Shown here: one piece after another, positions 33,821 to 44,456 of the stretch
Layout: every line of letters starts with the position of its first letter
Numbering within the stretch: the stretch's first letter is position 1
Source of the DNA: Rhineura floridana
Taxonomy: Eukaryota; Chordata; Lepidosauria; Squamata; Rhineuridae
Direction: 5' to 3'
Assembly: GCF_030035675.1 (NCBI RefSeq)
Contig: NC_084493.1
Coordinates: forward strand, 26,294,203 to 26,358,202
DNA: 64,000 nucleotides
Notes under the pieces: generated by a model
What the model saw: the letters and a program-made list of their open reading frames with translations, nothing else
What the model was told of the DNA's origin: nothing
Database searches by the model: none
Made by a program: the position numbers and the translations under genes

Positions 33821-34367
33821 CCATTACTACCACCTTTCCTAGTTTGGATGCTTCCTCAATTTCATATCTCATCTCAAGGTCTCCCTGAGCATTTTGATCA
33901 GGGGGACGATAGATCGTTCCCAGTATTAAGTCCCTCCTGGGGCATGGTATCACCACCCACAACGATTCTGTGGAGGAGTCTGCCTCTTTTGGGGTTTCGA
34001 GCTTGCTGGATTCAATGCCTTCTTTCACGTATAGAGCGACTCCGCCACCAATACGTCCTTCTCTGTCCTTCTGATATAGTTTATATCCAGGGATAACCGT
34101 ATCCCACTGGTTTTCTCCATTCCACCAGGTCTCCGTTATGCTCACTATATCAATGCTCTCCTCTAAGACCAAGCACTCCAGTTCTCCCATCTTGGTTCGG
34201 AGGCTCCTAGCATTAGCGTACAGGCACTTGTAAGCAGTGTCTCTCTTCAAGTGTCTTTGGCACTTGTGGTTAGGCCTGTGGTAATTTTGCTCTTCTGAAT
34301 CTATATCCTGTGCCCCTGCTCTCACAATGCCTACTTCTAGGCCTACCCCTTTTAAAAATTTCATCAT
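33774..34367 (-). CDS. CR1 ORF2 N-terminus: AP-like endonuclease
   Basis: The frame carries the endonuclease signatures LYANARSLRTKMGEL, DIVSITETWW (catalytic Glu), GGVALYVKEGI, LILGTIYRPPD and VVMGDFNYPD. It belongs with the downstream RT frame but is separated by a short indel at about 33790. The enzyme nicks target DNA for target-primed reverse transcription. Confidence 0.9.
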   Translation of the reverse strand: MMKFLKGVGLEVGIVRAGAQDIDSEEQNYHRPNHKCQRHLKRDTAYKCLYANARSLRTKMGELECLVLEESIDIVSITETWWNGENQWDTVIPGYKLYQKDREGRIGGGVALYVKEGIESSKLETPKEADSSTESLWVVIPCPRRDLILGTIYRPPDQNAQGDLEMRYEIEEASKLGKVVVMGDFNYPDMAAYVFQS

Positions 34368-34445
34368 TTCTTTGGTTTTTATCCCAGGGGGGAGGTTTAT
34401 TCCGAACCGGACCTTTCTCAGCTCCTGTCGGGTTTCGCCCCTCAG

Positions 34446-34980
34446 TCAGTTTAAAAGCTGCTCTGCTACCTTTTTAATTTTAAGTGCCAGCAGTCTGGTT
34501 CCATTCTGGTTCAAGTGGAGCCCGTCCCTTTTGTACAGGCCTGGCTTGTCCCAAAATGTTCCCCAGTGCCTAACAAATCTAAACCCTTCCACCCGACACC
34601 ATCGTCTCATCCACGCATTGAGACTGCAAAGCTGGGCCTGTCTGGCTGGGCCTGCGCGTGGAACCGGTAGCATTTCAGAGAAAGCCACCTTGGAGGTCCT
34701 GGCTTTCAGCATCCTACCTAGCAACCTAAATTTTGCTTCCAGGACCTCACGGCTGCATTTCCCCATGTCGTTGGTGCCAACGTGCACCACGACCACTGAC
34801 TCCTCCCCAGCACTGTCTACCAAACTATCTAAACGACGGGCGATATCCGCAACCTTCGCACCAGGCAGGCAAAACACCTTGCCCATCACACACCCCACTG
34901 TCTATGTTCCTAATGATCGAATCACCCACTACAAGGATCCCTCCACCCCCTGGAGATATATCCTCGGCACGAGAGGATAG
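34446..34980 (-). CDS. CR1 ORF1 fragment: SGNH-type esterase domain
   Basis: The blocks of a GDSL/SGNH hydrolase appear in order: VVGDSIIRNID (block I Ser, about 34905-34930, in a different frame from the rest), HVGTNDMGK (block III Asn) and RDGLHLNQNGTRLLA (block V Asp-x-x-His). Such esterase domains are known in the ORF1 of some CR1 elements. An indel near 34890 splits block I from the rest. Confidence 0.85.
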
Positions 34981-35340
34981 CTGCTCATCCCCCAAGGAAT
35001 GGGTCTCTTCTAATCTTTAACTCTCTTATTCCAACTGAAACTTGAAATGACACCTCTGCTGTGGAGAAATTACAAATACCAGCATAAAGTACACTCAAAC
35101 TAGACAATTTTCCTGCTTATTTTCATTCACACCATCCTTTTAGATTGAGAGAGGTCACAGTTTAAGAGGAGAACCTAAAAGCTTTTTTCCCCATTATCAG
35201 TGGTGCACATGTTCACAACTGTGTTAGTCAACAAGGAATCAAAACAATACACAAATTAGCTGCCAATGTAAAGCTGTTTTAATAAAACCTTAAAGATGAA
35301 GCCATAGCCTTTAATATAGCCATTCACAAGTAATAAAAAA

Positions 35341-35510
35341 TGTAAATGTACTGCCTTCAAGTCGATTCCAACTTATGGTGACCCTATGAAATAGAGTGAC
35401 TGGCCCAAGGTCACCCAGTGAGCTTCATGGCTATGTGGGGATTCGAACCCTGGTCTCCCAGGTCATAGTCCAACACCTTAACCACTACACCACACTGGCT
35501 CTCTCACAAG
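35341..35510 (-). mobile_element. tRNA-derived SINE
   Basis: On the minus strand: ccagtgtggtgtagtggtta (box A region), ccagggttcgaatccccac (box B at 35439-35449), agctcactgggtgaccttgg, and the tail ataggtcaccataag-like text to cttgaaggcag. It lies in CHRNA5 intron 5 just past the CR1. Confidence 0.8.
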
Positions 35511-36351
35511 TAATACAAGAGGCTAAAAGGTAATCTTGATAGCACTTGCAGAAAAGATGTCCTATGGTGCTTGCATTGATGAGACTTGCAAGTGTGTCAA
35601 CCAGAAGTTAAAAGAGGGGGAGGACATCTAGAGTGGCTGATGTGATACCTTTTAACTAGTTACATTGTGCTGATGAGAGAAAGTAGGAAGCTTTAGAGCT
35701 GTACAAAAAGTAAAGACTAATTCTATGCAGCTTGGAAGTTTGCTTCACTTTCCAGCCAAGACAGTGTGGATCCTACATTATTAGCTTGTTCAGGATATTG
35801 TGAAGGGTTAAAGCGGGAGCAGGGGCACACAAAAAACTGTCCACAGGTGCATTTGGCTGTTTTTTAGATCTTTGTGTGATTACTGCAAAGATCTAAAGGA
35901 TTTTTAAAGCACATTACATAAGTGAACTTAGAAACCTCCCTGCAAGTGGAATGCACTTCAAAAAAACTACTTCAGACCATTGTGCTAACTGTGTGAAGAT
36001 CTAAAGAGCAAGCACCTTGAGGGTAGTACGCATGCCTCTGTCCCCATCCCTGCTTTAATGACTATTGGTTTGGCATTGTGGTTGGTGAAGAATTTATATA
36101 GGGACTCTTAAGTAAAATGACTGGAAAGAAATTTATATGGGACTTGGTTCCAAGTAAATATGTTTAGATTTGTGCTGTACTTTATTGATACCCATGAGAT
36201 TATTAGTAGTAACAGGTTTTCCATTTTTTATTTGTGATGCTGTTGGATTATTCCTCAACGTTTCAGGTGAGTTTGACAGTTCTCATTCATCTTTACACAT
36301 AATCGAATATAGTGATAACTGAAAACTGACATTTTAAAGGGGAAAATTAAG

Positions 36352-37358
36352 TAGCATATTTTAAACGGCCTGTATGTTGGTGTGAATATGGACACTAATT
36401 CAGTCCCACAAAAAACTTTTCCTGCAATGGATCAAGAAAGAATGAGAGGTAAGAAAGCAGGTGTTACAATTTTTTAAAAACAATTAGGACCTCACAAACT
36501 AGTGAGGTAAGCAATGGTATAGAGAGGGTGACAGAAGATAAGCTCTGTGAATGTGAAAAAAGGTGAAAACACAACAAAGCTGGCAGGTGCGCTACCTCTC
36601 AAAATGGCGCCTGCCTCTCCGCCGCTTTAAAAAACCAACACAGTGGTAGAAACAGAGACCGTAGTGCAGCCGCTCCACACGACAGGGCAGGCAGTCTGAG
36701 GGAAAAACGAACGACAGCAACCACGCTACCACCAAAAATTGAAGGCACCATGTGGTTGAAAGAAAAAACCTCATATAGCAGGAGAGATGCCTCATGGTGC
36801 TACTCCATGGAGCAGGTGAGGCAGTCTGAGGGAAAAAGAAAAAACTAGCCCTCAGGAGAGAGGAAAAACTAGCCCTTGACGAGGCTCACTGGCGCTTGTG
36901 CTGCCACTCCACAGAGCAGGGGAAACGGCCTGAAGGAAAAGAGAAAAAACTGTTCCTGAAAACTATCCCTCAGCAAGGCTCACTGGCACTGGCACTGCCG
37001 TTCTGCAGAGAAAAAAGGGGAGAAAGAAGAAATTAGCCCTCAGCAAGGCTCGCTATCACACGTGCTGCCGCTCCCCAGAGCAGGGGAGATGGGCTGAGGG
37101 AAATGGAAAAGGGACAGAGATGGATGCTAAAAATTTAAAAATAGAAAAAAAGGTTACCAAAGGTAGACAAACTAAGCTACTCAGCAGGAGCGAGGAGAAA
37201 ACGATCCACCTAGACGCAGGAATGGTCTGGGGTCTCGCGAGGGTTGCTACTTCCTCAAAAAACATACGATTCCTGCCTGCTGATGCTAGGGGGTGCTGTT
37301 TCCCATCTGATGGTCTGTTCTCCAGGAGAAATTATGTTCAGGTAAAGCCAACGGCCCC
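36352..37358. repeat. 1-kb block between 20-bp direct repeats, with degenerate GA-rich tandem units
   Basis: The string ttttaaaggggaaaattaag occurs exactly at 36332-36351 and again at 37359-37378. Between about 36660 and 37110 four or five imperfect units recur, each with a gctgccgctccacagagcag-like core, a 'ggcctgagggaaaa' core and an 'aaactagccctcag' core. No A-tail or inverted ends are visible at the junctions and I do not recognise the block. Confidence 0.5.
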
Positions 37359-37444
37359 TTTTAAAGGGGAAAATTAAGGGTAATTTTTCAGTTTATTTTA
37401 TGTCTTTGCTTAAGGGGGCAACAGTGTTCTAGAATGGGTTAAGC

Positions 37445-37705
37445 AAGAACATAGGAATCTACCTTATAATGAACCAGACTATTGGCTCATCCCAATAACC
37501 TCAGCCAACGAGGCCAGTGGTTAAGGATGATGGGAGTTGTAGTCCAGCAACATCTGGAGGGCCACCAGTTCCCTAACCCTGGTCTACACAAACAAACTGG
37601 CAGTGGCTCTCTAGGGTCTAAGGCAGGAATATTTCCCAGCCCTACTTGAAGATGCCACGGGTTGAACCCAAGATCTGCATGCAAAACATGTGCTCTATGT
37701 CTGAG
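37445..37705 (-). mobile_element. tRNA-derived SINE with a MITE fragment inside
   Basis: In reverse the head reads tcagacatagagcacatgtt, gcatgcagatcttgggttcaac. The body continues to aaggtagattcctatgttc at 37450. A piece of the 'actacaactcccat' MITE (ttaaggatgatgggagttgt to cctaaccctgg, about 37520-37583) lies within it. Confidence 0.6.
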
Positions 37706-38346
37706 CCCCTCCCCAAAATGTAGCTAGTGGTATAGCACATACACATAGCATATCTGCAACATAACCATTTAATGAAGTTTAAGAAAATTTCAAGGTGACC
37801 CTTTTGAACACAGTATTGTTATAAATGATTTTAAAGTGATGAAAGTGCTTCATGCATTTATTTTCTCGGTAATCGGTATAAGATAGGCCAGTTTTTGACC
37901 TTTGCAGTGATAAGCTTTTCCCTCATTAATCTGGCCAGTGATGACTACTCAAGCCTCTGAAACCAGATTTGGGGGGCAGGGCAAATTAAGGCTACTAGAG
38001 TGCAGTGGATGTAGCTTCATTGCTAATGTTCCTTGTCCCATTTACCATCTTAGCATTTAAGCAAGCAGACAAAAACTAGTTTGAAAAACCTGGTGCTCAG
38101 AAGCAAACAATACTTGCACAATGCATAATTCTGGTTGCAGGGTTCAAGTTACATTTTGTACTGGGCATTTGAACTTTTAAATAAAGTGCACACAGTCCTG
38201 TTCTTTGTTAGTGTATGGCCACTCTCTTGAGATAAGAGAGTTAATATGGTTTGCGCCATCGTCCTCATTTAGTAATATTATATGTAATATTATATTCTGG
38301 ATTGTGGTTAAGAAAATGTACTAACTTTTCTTTCTTTTCTCTTTAG

Positions 38347-38508
38347 GTTGTTGAGGACTGGAAATTTATAGCTCAGGTGCTTGATTGTGTGTTCTTATGG
38401 ACGTTCCTTTTGGTTTCAGTTATTGAATGACTGGCAATATTTATTCCTGTAATTCACAAATGGGCAAGCATAATAGTACCAGTGCATATTGGAAACACTA
38501 ATAAATAA
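38347..38508 (+). CDS. CHRNA5: CHRNA5 exon 6: MA helix and TM4, with a premature stop
   Basis: Acceptor tttctctttag precedes VVEDWKFIAQVLD, the MA-helix/TM4 junction. TM4 begins CVFLWTFLLVSVIE and then meets TGA at 38428-38430, at a position that is Ser in human alpha5. Beyond it the same frame stays open, LAIFIPVIHKWASIIVPVHI then GNTNK, to the ancestral TAA at 38506-38508. A conserved Arg just before TM4 (LDRMFLW) is Cys. Without the second half of TM4 a subunit would not be expected to fold or reach the surface. Confidence 0.93.
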
Positions 38509-41066
38509 ATATGTGGTGAGGACATAACTGTACCAATCTTTCTAGGAATATTAGTCTTAGAGATAAACAGTAGTGAAATTATCTGGCACATTTTAATCTA
38601 TAATTCTGACATCTTTGAAGGTATGGAGTTTGTGCTTATATTTAAGCATGGACATCTTAGGACATATGCAGTATGTTTTTCTTAAGTGTTCATCACTTTC
38701 CTATTAGTGAGTTAGGGCTCACCAGTATGCCATTGCTTCCTTGGTGTTCCCTAAAACTATCTACAGAATATGTGAGGGGCCATGTAAAGAGTAAAGGACA
38801 CTCCAAATGTAAACAGTAATAATACCCAGCACTTTAAGATCTGTTGCCTGCTACCTGCCAGCATTGGAAGGCTGCTTTCATCCAGGATGAACAAGATCCA
38901 TCTGTTTCGTCCCACAGCTTTGCCTTGGACGAGTTTGTTTGGAGCTGTGCCAGAGAAGGGCAAGGATAGAAAATGCTGTCTGAATAATCCTGATCTCATA
39001 CAGATGCCAAGTTACCTTCTGTTCCTCTATTAGATTGGAATGTGATTTTTATCTTGAGAATGTTTTGTAAGACAATTTGAGAAATTTAAAAGTGTTAAGG
39101 CCACTTCAGTTAAACTATCATAGCAGCATGTACTATTTCACAAATTCAAAGCTGTTCATACATATTTACCTCAATAAATATTTACGTATTTATTTACCTT
39201 TCTTACAAGTAAGAGAGTGGGTAGCTTAAAGAAACTTTATGAGTTTGTGGTTGACTTGAAACAAGGACTACCCTGTTCAAAGATCATTCTTAGCCGCTAT
39301 GCTGTATTATTTATGGTATAGTACATTCAACCAGCTCCACCATACCTTCCCATGGTGCTGCTGTTGGCCCACAACAAAGAGTCAGGTTTCCCTTCTTCCA
39401 TCACAGCTAGCTTTCTCTGGTGTCTGTTCTACAGACCACTGTTTGTGTGTACATGTAGCAGTACAGTAGTGCCCTAAGAGGTAGGAATAGGAACTTTCAT
39501 ACACTGAGCAGCAAAATAAATGTATATTGCAGCAGATTTCAAGTATGAAATGGGTGTGGGAGGCATAATGCTGGGATGTAATTACTGCAGGGGAAAGAGA
39601 ATGAAACACAGATCTACGAGTTCTCAGTCTATGATTTAGCATGAGGCTTCTATCTTCGGTCCTAGAAGGCACAAGGGGAAATGTGCAAGTGGACAAGTTA
39701 ATGCTTCGTCAATGGATTTTCTTAAAGACTGGGAGATGTTGAGCTGCCTAACATAATACTTCTTTTCTCAATCCCAATTTTTATTTCTGTTTTTTTGTGG
39801 GGGTGAATGCACCGATAGATCAGCAGCTATTTCTGTGACCGTTTTTATTACAGAAGTTGTTGCTGATTTTATTTGTGATATGTTGGTTCACAAGTTATTT
39901 TCTAACAGGCATGGATACACCATTGTTTTTATGGAGAAAAACATATTTTCTGTAAATAAGTCTTAAATTTAACATAGACAAATTTAACAAATAGCAAATC
40001 CTGACATTAAAAAGCCTCTCCAAACATTTGCATGTTATGTCAAAGAAATTATATGACTGTAATGCTCTTTAAATGTACTTTAGAGATATGGTACAAAGTT
40101 GGAAAATAATACTGTGGACTGTAGTAATTTAAAAACGCATATTTGTGGTATGCATGCTTGGTCATTTGGTGATTTCATCTTCTGAGCAGTGAAGAGTTTT
40201 TAAAATACCTGGAAGAGTCCAGTTTTAATTTTTAAAGGTTTTTTAAAAAAGAATTTTAAAGTTTACCAGCTATACTAATGCACTTTAGGAGTGATCTTAT
40301 ATTAATGATAATAAATTAAATCTTACATTTAATACTTGTCTCTTATTAGTAACATCTGAAAAATGTTTATATCTGACCTGAGGTTTTTCAGTTGTATAAT
40401 GAATTTTTTCTAAGCAATGAGAAGTTGTAAAGTTGGTTAAATACACATTCATTTGTCTATAGTGCTTATAATTTTATACACTTGTACCCTTTTCCTTCCT
40501 GGCAATAATTCATCTGCTTTTTTTAATAGAAAATTGAGATGTTTTTGTCCTTTATAGGAAGGTTATTCCATGTTTCTTTTCATTTTGTTCAGCCTCTTTG
40601 AGACAGGAAACTCAAAGCTGCACCCAGCTTCTATACAAGGCTGCATCATGGATTTATGTTGTATCTGTCTTGTTTCTATTTTCTAGGCTGTCCCTAAAAA
40701 TTACTGACTTTGTCTCTTGACTGCTGCAATGCACCAAGTTGATGAATGGTTCTGCAAATTCTTAAAAGTTTTCTCTGAGACTGATGGCTAGTATTCTATT
40801 AGTGATTTTAACTGATCCTTATACGGTGTCTCTCCTTTGATTAACCCATCAAGACAACCCTGACAATTCCTGCTGCAAGCAGGATAAGAAAGCACAGATC
40901 TTGGCAACACCTTAATTTATTTTCTTTATACAAGAATGAAAGAATACTGCAGTTCACCATTGTGAGGAAATATTTTCCTTTTTTCATATTTTTGCATTAT
41001 TTTACATTATTGTAGCTCATATATGACATACTGCTCTGTTTTCTTGCATTGCCTTTTGGGCTTTTC
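38509..41066 (+). other. Region 3' of CHRNA5 (former 3' UTR and intergenic)
   Basis: AATAAA strings occur at once after the ancestral stop (38500-38510) and near 39173. The A/T-rich text to 41060 has no recognised repeat and may contain the old CHRNA5 3' UTR. Confidence 0.4.
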
Positions 41067-41074
41067 TAGATGAT

Positions 41075-41191
41075 CAGAGCTTGAAAAAGTTACTTTTTTT
41101 GAACTACAACTCCCATTAGCCCCAGCCAGCATGGCCACTGGATTGGGCTGATGGGAGTTGTAGTTCAAAAAAGTAACTTTTCCAAACTCTG
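41075..41191. mobile_element. hAT MITE, 117 bp, perfect 8-bp TSD
   Basis: The element begins CAGAGCTTG and ends CCAAACTCTG, with long inverted arms including gaactacaactcccat and its reverse complement. It is flanked by the perfect 8-bp duplication tagatgat (41067-41074 and 41192-41199), which marks a hAT transposase product. It is the cleanest MITE in the window. Confidence 0.85.
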
Positions 41192-41434
41192 TAGATGATC
41201 CATTTACACTGCAGTAACTGCACAGTTTTTATTCATTTGCTTCAGGGGGGCCCAGTGCCACTAACCCATGCCTGATACACTTTGTTGAATATTTTTTAAA
41301 CAATCCAGTTTTTAAAAATTACAATTTTTAGTCACTGAACAGTACCTCAGCCAGTTTCAAAGGAAAGCTTCATTTGACATGGATTAGTCATTACGGTGTT
41401 AAATTTTTAATTTTGTTCAGCTTCTCTGTCCAAG

Positions 41435-42793
41435 TTTATTTATTTATTTATTAGATTTTTATACCGCCCGACTAGCAATAGCTCTCTGGACGGTGAGCAA
41501 CAGAAATACAATAAAATCACACAATATAATACAACAAAGCATATAAAATAAAACAATCTAAAAACAGTTACAGCGGATTTAAAACTAAGTGACTTAAATT
41601 AAAATGCCTCAGAGAAGAGGAAGGTTTTAACTTGGCGCCCAAAGGATAACAATGTCAGCACCAAGCGCACCTCCTCGGGGAGACTATTCCACAATTTGGG
41701 GGCCACCACTGAGAAGGCCCTAGATCTTGTCACCACCCTCCAGGCCTCCCTATGAGTCGGAACCTGGAGGAGGGCCTTCGTAGTAGACCGTAGTGTACGG
41801 GTCGGTTCATATCGGGAGAGGCGTTCCGACAGGTATCATGGTCCTGCGCCGTATAAGGCTTTATAGGTTAATACCAACACTTTGAATCTGCCCCGGAAGC
41901 ATATTGGCAACCAGTGCAAGCGAGCCAGAACAGGTGTTATGTGCTCGGACCGCTTGGTCCTTGTTAACAATCTGGCCGCCGCATTTTGCACTAGATGTAG
42001 CTTCTGAGCTGTCTTCAAAGGTATCCCTACGTAGAGCGCATTGCAGTAGAAGCGCGAGATTACCAGAGCATGTACAACTGATGTAAGTTCCTCCTTACTC
42101 AGATAGGGACATAGCTGGGCTACCAATCGAAGTTGGTAGAATGCATTCCGAGCCACCGAGGCTACTTGAGCCTCAAGAGAGAGGGAAGAGTCTAAGAAGA
42201 CTCCTAGACTACGAACTTGCTCCTTTAGGGGGAGTGTAACCCCATCCAGGACAGGGTATATATCCACCATCCGATCAGAGAAACCATCCACCAACAGCAT
42301 CTCAGTCTTGTCAGGATTGAGCCTCAGCTTGTTAGCTCTCATCCAGTCCATTGTCGCGGCCAGGCAACGGTTCAGCACATCGATAGCCTCACCTGACGAG
42401 GATGAAAAGGAGAAGTAGAGCTGCATGTCATCAGCATACTGATGACAACGCACTCCAAAACTGATGACCGCACCCAATGGCTTCATGTAGATGTTGAAAA
42501 GCATAGGAGACAAAACCAACCCCTGCGGGACCCCATATTGGAGAGCACACGGTGTCGAGCAATGTTCCCCCAGCACTATCTTCTGGAGACGGCCTGCCAA
42601 GTAGGAGCGGAACCACTGCCAAGCAGTACCTCCAACTCCCAACTCCGCGAGCCTCTCCAGAAGGATACCATGGTCGATGGTATCAAAAGCCTCTGAGAGA
42701 TCAAGGAGAATCAACAGAGTTACACTCTCTCTGTCTCTCTCCCGACATAGGTCATCAAACAGGGCGACCAAGGCCGTCTCAGTGCCAAAACAA
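41435..42793 (-). mobile_element. L2 (subfamily B) LINE, 5'-truncated
   Basis: The minus-strand copy has RT motifs [47 protein letters not shown] (YADD) and the thumb up to YKALYGAGP, then the C-terminus after a TGA at about 41836, and a 3' UTR ending in (ttta)n. It lies in the CHRNA5-CHRNA3 gap. About the first 60 residues of the 379-aa frame at 41836-42975 are flanking DNA. Confidence 0.9.
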
Positions 42794-44456
42794 AAGTTCG
42801 TTGTCATAGATATTTTAAAGGCTGTGCAATGCCTCTCCAGTGCTGAAGCATGTAATTCCTCAGATTCCTTAAAGTAGCAAAGATGCCTATGGTTATTCCA
42901 CTGGCAGAGCCCCTCCCCACCATCCATTATATCATAGTGCCATAAGATGGGGTTAATACATAATATCAAATCCAAAATCTGGGTTTTTAAACATTGTTTT
43001 GAAAGACCCCAAGTATTTTCATAATTGGTGAATGACTTTTATTTGATAACATATTAAGTAAAAGAGGCATGGCATGGATCTGTTCCTTATGTTCTCTTCA
43101 CAGCAGATATATAACTAATGTACATTTTGTTGGAGGTATTCCACAGCAAGCCAGTCACATAAAAATAGTTCCATTTCCACTGGTGATCCTCATGGATGGC
43201 TTGGATCAGAATGTCTTTTGTAGTCATAATGGTCTATATAAGTGCTTTTTGTCAGCATCATTGAAACAGTTGGCTGTTCTGTGCAAATAGTACCCTACCT
43301 GCCAACTTACAGACCAGTTCAATCCAATACTAGCCATTAGGACTGCACTGTTTTAGCTCTGTGGTGGCTGAAACGCGCTTCAGGTACTAAATCTCCTCCT
43401 TCCGTAATACACCTTTGCATAGTTCTTGTGTTACATAGCAGGTTTTTTTACAGTTCATCTGGCAAGTAAATGCTGTTAAGAACAGGAAAATTGTATTGTT
43501 CCATTTTCTCCTGCCAGATATTCCTATGAAACTAACTAATAAGGCATAGTGGAGACAGCTGTCCCTTGTTCTTTGTCCTCACCATCTGGTCATCAGAAGT
43601 ATACAGCCCCTGAATATTAAGGTCCTTATTTTATCAAAGGCCAATAGCCATTGATAGGCTTTTTTGGGGTCCCCAGTTTGCTTGACATGGCTACTGTCAC
43701 TTTATAATGCTTTGTAGGAGTCAGCAAAGATATTCCTACTGAATGCACATAAGTTGCATTCAGTTTGTTATATCTTGTCATCCACAGTAAATTGCCTTTT
43801 TGCTGATCAGGTCCTCTTAGGTAGAGTGTATTTGTCCAGAGTACCTTCCTTTCCTTGATTTTCAATGGCTAATATTGTTTCTAGGACTAGACACAAGTGT
43901 GTTGCTTAACTCTTGTACATGTATTTCATGGCTTGCCCTGTTCTAATTGGCCAAAAGACCTAAAATTGTCAGTGTCTGATTAGGGAATAAAGTAACTTTG
44001 AGAGTTTTTTTTAAAGAAAGAAGGAAGTGGTATAAGGTACATTCCCTTTGCCTCAATTTACCTCATGTCTGATTAAGCTGTGCTGGAGAGTTTGGAAGCC
44101 ATGAGGACAAAGCCATCTTGCAGTTAGTGAAAGACTTCAAAACAGGCAAGTCTTAAGTCCTTATACTGTCACTGGAGATGAACAGTGAAGAAAGACACTT
44201 GCCTTTTGCTAGTTTACTTCACTGACATTTTGCTAGTTTTATTGGCTTCTCTACACTATATGGCAAGAGTTCTGCCTTACTAGGCTTTTTTTTTTTGCAT
44301 CCATGTTTTAGAGTGGTCCTTGTTAGTTGATTCTAACACTGATTGGATTTTACTGCTGAGCCAGTGCAGCTCAGAGTTTAAAAAATGAGTAAAAGTAAAT
44401 AAATCCATGCAGGTCTGTCCTCCATGATTTTGTCTAGCTTTTTTAATCCACCTAAG
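42794..44456. other. CHRNA5-CHRNA3 intergenic, nothing recognised
   Basis: Between two L2 copies I see only unique-looking A/T-rich DNA and short meaningless frames. Confidence 0.4.

Larger units (their letters stand above)
31222..35015 (-). mobile_element. Nearly full CR1 LINE (subfamily C) with esterase ORF1, EN and RT
   Basis: This is the longest LINE here, 3.8 kb, in CHRNA5 intron 5 on the opposite strand. In element order it has an SGNH-esterase ORF1 part (about 34446-34980), apurinic endonuclease (33774-34367), RT (31544-33820) and a 3' UTR ending in the agaacataagaag/gttctt repeat. The N-terminal part of ORF1 is lost at the 5' truncation. Single-base-scale breaks separate ORF1 pieces at about 34890, EN from RT at about 33790, and the last C-terminal residues near 31597. 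Confidence 0.92.
12049..38508 (+). pseudogene. CHRNA5: CHRNA5, nicotinic acetylcholine receptor subunit alpha-5; six-exon locus with disrupted frame
   Basis: The gene encodes a Cys-loop ligand-gated cation channel subunit that joins alpha3beta4 or alpha4beta2 pentamers in the neuronal membrane as an accessory, non-agonist-binding subunit. Six exons are visible: 12049-12187, 23070-23221, 27209-27253, 28013-28123, 29978-30805 and 38347-38508, all with GT/AG borders and correct phase. Identity rests on alpha5-type strings such as [18 protein letters not shown] and PVHIGN, on the Cys-loop, and on TM1-TM4. Three lesions break the frame: one extra base near 28099-28105 (exon 4 is 111 bp against the usual 110), loss of four bases at about 30450 in TM2, and TGA at 38428-38430 in TM4. 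The conserved body suggests recent loss. Alternatives are a segregating null allele or uncorrected assembly errors, though the stop and the Arg-to-Cys changes are substitutions. Confidence 0.85.

Noticed and set aside
34327-34980. 217-aa plus-strand frame and other long frames opposite LINE ORFs (e.g. 31917-32336, 32754-33155, 17623-18066)
   Set aside because: They are antisense shadows of CR1 ORF1/ORF2; the same shadow proteins recur opposite each CR1 copy.
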